Shown here piece after piece: positions 62,304 to 64,000 of a stretch of DNA of 64,000 nucleotides. Under the pieces are notes generated by a model. It did not search any database. It was given only the letters and a program-made list of their open reading frames with translations, and was not told the origin of the DNA. Within the stretch, counting starts at the first letter, position 1, and each line of letters opens with the position of its first letter. The DNA is from Novosphingobium profundi (lineage in GTDB: Bacteria > Pseudomonadota > Alphaproteobacteria > Sphingomonadales > Sphingomonadaceae): the NCBI RefSeq assembly GCF_018491765.1, contig NZ_JABWCU010000024.1, positions 1 through 64,000 of the forward strand, in the 5' to 3' direction. Made by a program: the position numbers and the translations under genes.

Positions 62304-62333
62304 ATTGTATGCCTCACTCACTAAAATTTCCAA
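62304..62333 (-). promoter_or_regulatory. Putative promoter of the dioxygenase-DUF3237 operon
   Basis: On the minus strand TTGGAA (62333-62328), 18-base spacer, TACAAT (62309-62304), 45 bp before the ATG. The -10 box lies within GCATACAAT, also present before the SDR pair. CATA-TTG-TATG (62301-62311) is a small inverted repeat over the -10 and a possible MarR site. Confidence 0.5.
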
Positions 62334-62376
62334 GTCGCGGCTTGACGTGAAGACCAAAGAATCGCAACTAGGTTCC

Positions 62377-62844
62377 ATGAATGCCCCTGCCCCTTTCACG
62401 GAAATTCCCGCTGCGACGAGCATCGATCATGTGCTCGACCTACATCTTCGCCTGGCGCAGGGCGCGGTCCAGCGCCGCTTTTCCGAAATCTTCAACGATC
62501 TCGGCATCACCCAGACGCAGCTGACGACGATGATCCTGATCTCGGACAACCCGGGCGCTTCGCAAAGCGACATCGGCCGCACGCTGCAGATGGACCGGGC
62601 GACCGTCATGGGCATCATCAACCGTCTCGAGGGACGCGGGCTTATCCAGCGCGGCCAATCGGCCACCGACAAGCGCCGCCAGACGCTCGAGATCACCGAG
62701 GATGGCACCGCGATGCTCACCACCGCGCGCGAACGCAGCAGTGAACTCGGCGCCTGGCTCAAGGAGCGCTTCTCCGACGCCGAATTCCACATGCTCGCCG
62801 CCCTGCTCAAGCGCATCCACGACGTCGAGATCAAGGCGTTCTGA
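62377..62844 (+). CDS. MarR family transcriptional regulator
   Basis: 155 residues. The winged helix is clear: GITQTQLTTMILISDNPGASQSDIGRTLQMDRATVMGIINRLEGRGLIQRGQSATDKRRQTLEITEDG. It diverges from the stilbene dioxygenase gene with 118 bp between the starts, so it probably represses that operon and is relieved by an aromatic intermediate (inferred). The start at 62377 matches the family length; upstream in-frame residues lie in the promoter region. Confidence 0.9.
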   Translation: MNAPAPFTEIPAATSIDHVLDLHLRLAQGAVQRRFSEIFNDLGITQTQLTTMILISDNPGASQSDIGRTLQMDRATVMGIINRLEGRGLIQRGQSATDKRRQTLEITEDGTAMLTTARERSSELGAWLKERFSDAEFHMLAALLKRIHDVEIKAF

Positions 62845-62882
62845 ACGCCCGGCCCACCGCCCTTGTGCGAGCCGGGCTCGTT

Positions 62883-64000
62883 TCACTCCGCAACGAACGC
62901 CGCGAAACCATCCAGCCGCGCGCTGCCCAGCGTCGCCAGGCTCGACAGCGCCTGCGCGCGCGCGGGCAATTCGGCAAGGTAGAAGCGCCCGGCGGCGCAA
63001 AGGCGCGCACAGGCCGGACTCTCCCCCGCTCGGTGAACAAGCCGCAAGGCTATCCAGCCCCCGACGCAGGCTCCGCAAAGGTCTAGAAAGGCCAGCGCCC
63101 CGGCATCGCCTTCGCGCGGTGCCTGCGCCATGGCGCCCAGCCCCTCCATCGCCTGTTCGAGCGAGGCCAGCGCCCCTTCCAGCGCGCCCGAAGGCTCGTC
63201 CTCGGCCAGTTCCTCCCGGGCGATCGCGAGGAACAGGTTCAGCCCCTCGCCCTTCTCGCGCCAGAGGCGGCGATGCAGCATGTCGGTGGCCTGGATCCCG
63301 CTGGTTCCTTCGAAGACTGCGAAGACGCGCGCATCGCGCAAGGTCTGCTCGATCGGCCATTCACGCGTATAGCCTGCGCCGCCGAAGACCTGCAGCGCCT
63401 CGCTTGCGCAGTCGAAGGCGAGACGCGCCGACAGGTCCTTGGCAATCGGCAACAGGAACTGCGCGAGCGAGGACCAGCGCGCCGCCGCCGCGGGCTCGGT
63501 CGCACGCTCGCTCAACTGCAAGACGTTGGCTGCGGCAAGCGAGACGCCGCGCGCCGCCTCGATCCGCCCCGCCATGCCCAGCAGCATGCGCTGGACGTCC
63601 GCGTGCTCGCGGATCAGCACCGGTGCCAACTGCGGTGCGCCGCCCTGTTTCCGTTCGCCCGCGTAGCGCAGCGCGCGGTCGAAGGCACCTGCCGCGACGC
63701 CGATTCCCTGCGGGCCGCACGACAGGCGCATGCGCAGCATCATGTGAAACAAGGTCTGGAGGCCGCGCCCTTCGGGGCCAATCAGGGTGCCCTGCGCCTC
63801 TTCGAACCCCATTACGCAAGTGGGCGATCCGTGGAGGCCGAGCTTTTCCTCGATCCGGCGCACGAAGACGCCGTTGCGGGTCCCGTCCTCGTCCGTGTCG
63901 GGAACGAGGAACAGGCTGAGCCCGCGCACCCCCGGCTCGGTGCTCGAACGCGCCAGCATGAAATGGCCAATGCGCTGCGTCAGGTCGTGGTCGCCGAACG
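62883..64000 (-). CDS. Acyl-CoA dehydrogenase, 5' end outside window
   Basis: At least 370 C-terminal residues. The acyl-CoA dehydrogenase middle and C-terminal domains are visible: GLSLFLVPD, GSPTCVMGFEEAQGTLIG, then QVFGGAGYTREWPIEQTLRDARVFAVFEGTSGIQATDM with the FAD-binding end, and a C-terminal extension with a second helical block typical of the ~590-residue DmdC-like branch. It would desaturate an acyl-CoA or aryl-propanoyl-CoA. As neighbour of lignin genes it may act on a phenylpropanoid side chain, but the family is too broad to say. Confidence 0.88.
   Translation of the reverse strand, partial: FGDHDLTQRIGHFMLARSSTEPGVRGLSLFLVPDTDEDGTRNGVFVRRIEEKLGLHGSPTCVMGFEEAQGTLIGPEGRGLQTLFHMMLRMRLSCGPQGIGVAAGAFDRALRYAGERKQGGAPQLAPVLIREHADVQRMLLGMAGRIEAARGVSLAAANVLQLSERATEPAAAARWSSLAQFLLPIAKDLSARLAFDCASEALQVFGGAGYTREWPIEQTLRDARVFAVFEGTSGIQATDMLHRRLWREKGEGLNLFLAIAREELAEDEPSGALEGALASLEQAMEGLGAMAQAPREGDAGALAFLDLCGACVGGWIALRLVHRAGESPACARLCAAGRFYLAELPARAQALSSLATLGSARLDGFAAFVAE

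Noticed and set aside
1..64000. CRISPR arrays, prophage, insertion sequences, plasmid origin
   Set aside because: No regularly spaced repeats, transposase, integrase, capsid or replication protein motifs were seen on either strand.

Overview
The window is one 64 kb stretch of high-GC chromosomal DNA from an alphaproteobacterium, almost certainly a sphingomonad and most likely Novosphingobium. The clues are a DUF1465/RcdA-type cell-cycle protein, EI-Ntr (PtsP), short YdcH/DUF465 proteins, a class I PHA synthase with phasin and intracellular PHA depolymerase, and above all a lignin-aromatic cluster whose LigW keeps the metal ligands I know from the Novosphingobium aromaticivorans enzyme at the same residue numbers. 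I see no insertion sequence, prophage, plasmid function, rRNA or CRISPR array. One tRNA gene, tRNA-Cys(GCA), is present.

Layout. 0-7.4 kb: RodZ-like membrane regulator (cut by the left edge), ptsP, two head-to-head YdcH proteins, RcdA-like protein, LACTB2-like hydrolase, a membrane protein, nadA. 7.4-12.3 kb: a nitrilase-fold exported protein lacking the catalytic cysteine, a prolyl oligopeptidase, and a rluE-like gene overlapping a subclass B3 metallo-beta-lactamase homologue of the rare Glu-ligand type. 12.3-18.4 kb: DUF2254 and TerC membrane proteins, a third YdcH-like small gene, an SPFH protein plus ribbon-helix-helix pair behind a palindromic promoter, a beta-helix protein and small hypotheticals. 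18.4-27.6 kb: ribA, xthA, lolA, rpmG, ppk2, uppP, an M13 peptidase and an ABC exporter. 27.7-34.7 kb: phaZ, an L,D-transpeptidase, a TetR regulator, molybdoenzyme accessory genes (xdhC, mocA, an orphan 2Fe-2S subunit), yqgE, arsC-like and a PmtA-like methyltransferase. 34.7-43.3 kb: membrane protein, lipB, a lipoprotein, a CitE-like protein, a GNAT-type protein, fatty acid desaturase, lptG, lptF and clpS. 43.4-51.5 kb: phasin, phaC, an aminotransferase, a winged-helix regulator, mobA, an RNB nuclease, tRNA-Cys and a lipoprotein.

51.7-64 kb is the accessory part and the most interesting. Two LigD-like short-chain dehydrogenases diverge from a plus-strand run encoding an MFS transporter, an NTF2/SnoaL-like protein, an aldehyde dehydrogenase, LigW (5-carboxyvanillate decarboxylase) and a second MFS transporter. 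Facing it is a lignostilbene dioxygenase gene (all four iron ligands and the Phe59/Tyr101/Lys134 stilbene-pocket residues present) followed directly by a DUF3237 gene, the family of the SYK-6 dehydrodiconiferyl-acid decarboxylases PhcF/PhcG. A MarR regulator diverges from them, and an acyl-CoA dehydrogenase runs off the right edge. Together these look like a module that imports lignin-derived biaryls, converts them to stilbenes, cleaves the stilbene to vanillin-type aldehydes, oxidises these and decarboxylates carboxyvanillate. The exact substrates are inference.

PHA functions (phaC, phasin, phaZ) are spread over three transcription units. The phasin carries a histone-H1-like Ala/Lys/Pro tail, and a 7-bp inverted repeat lies upstream of its gene.
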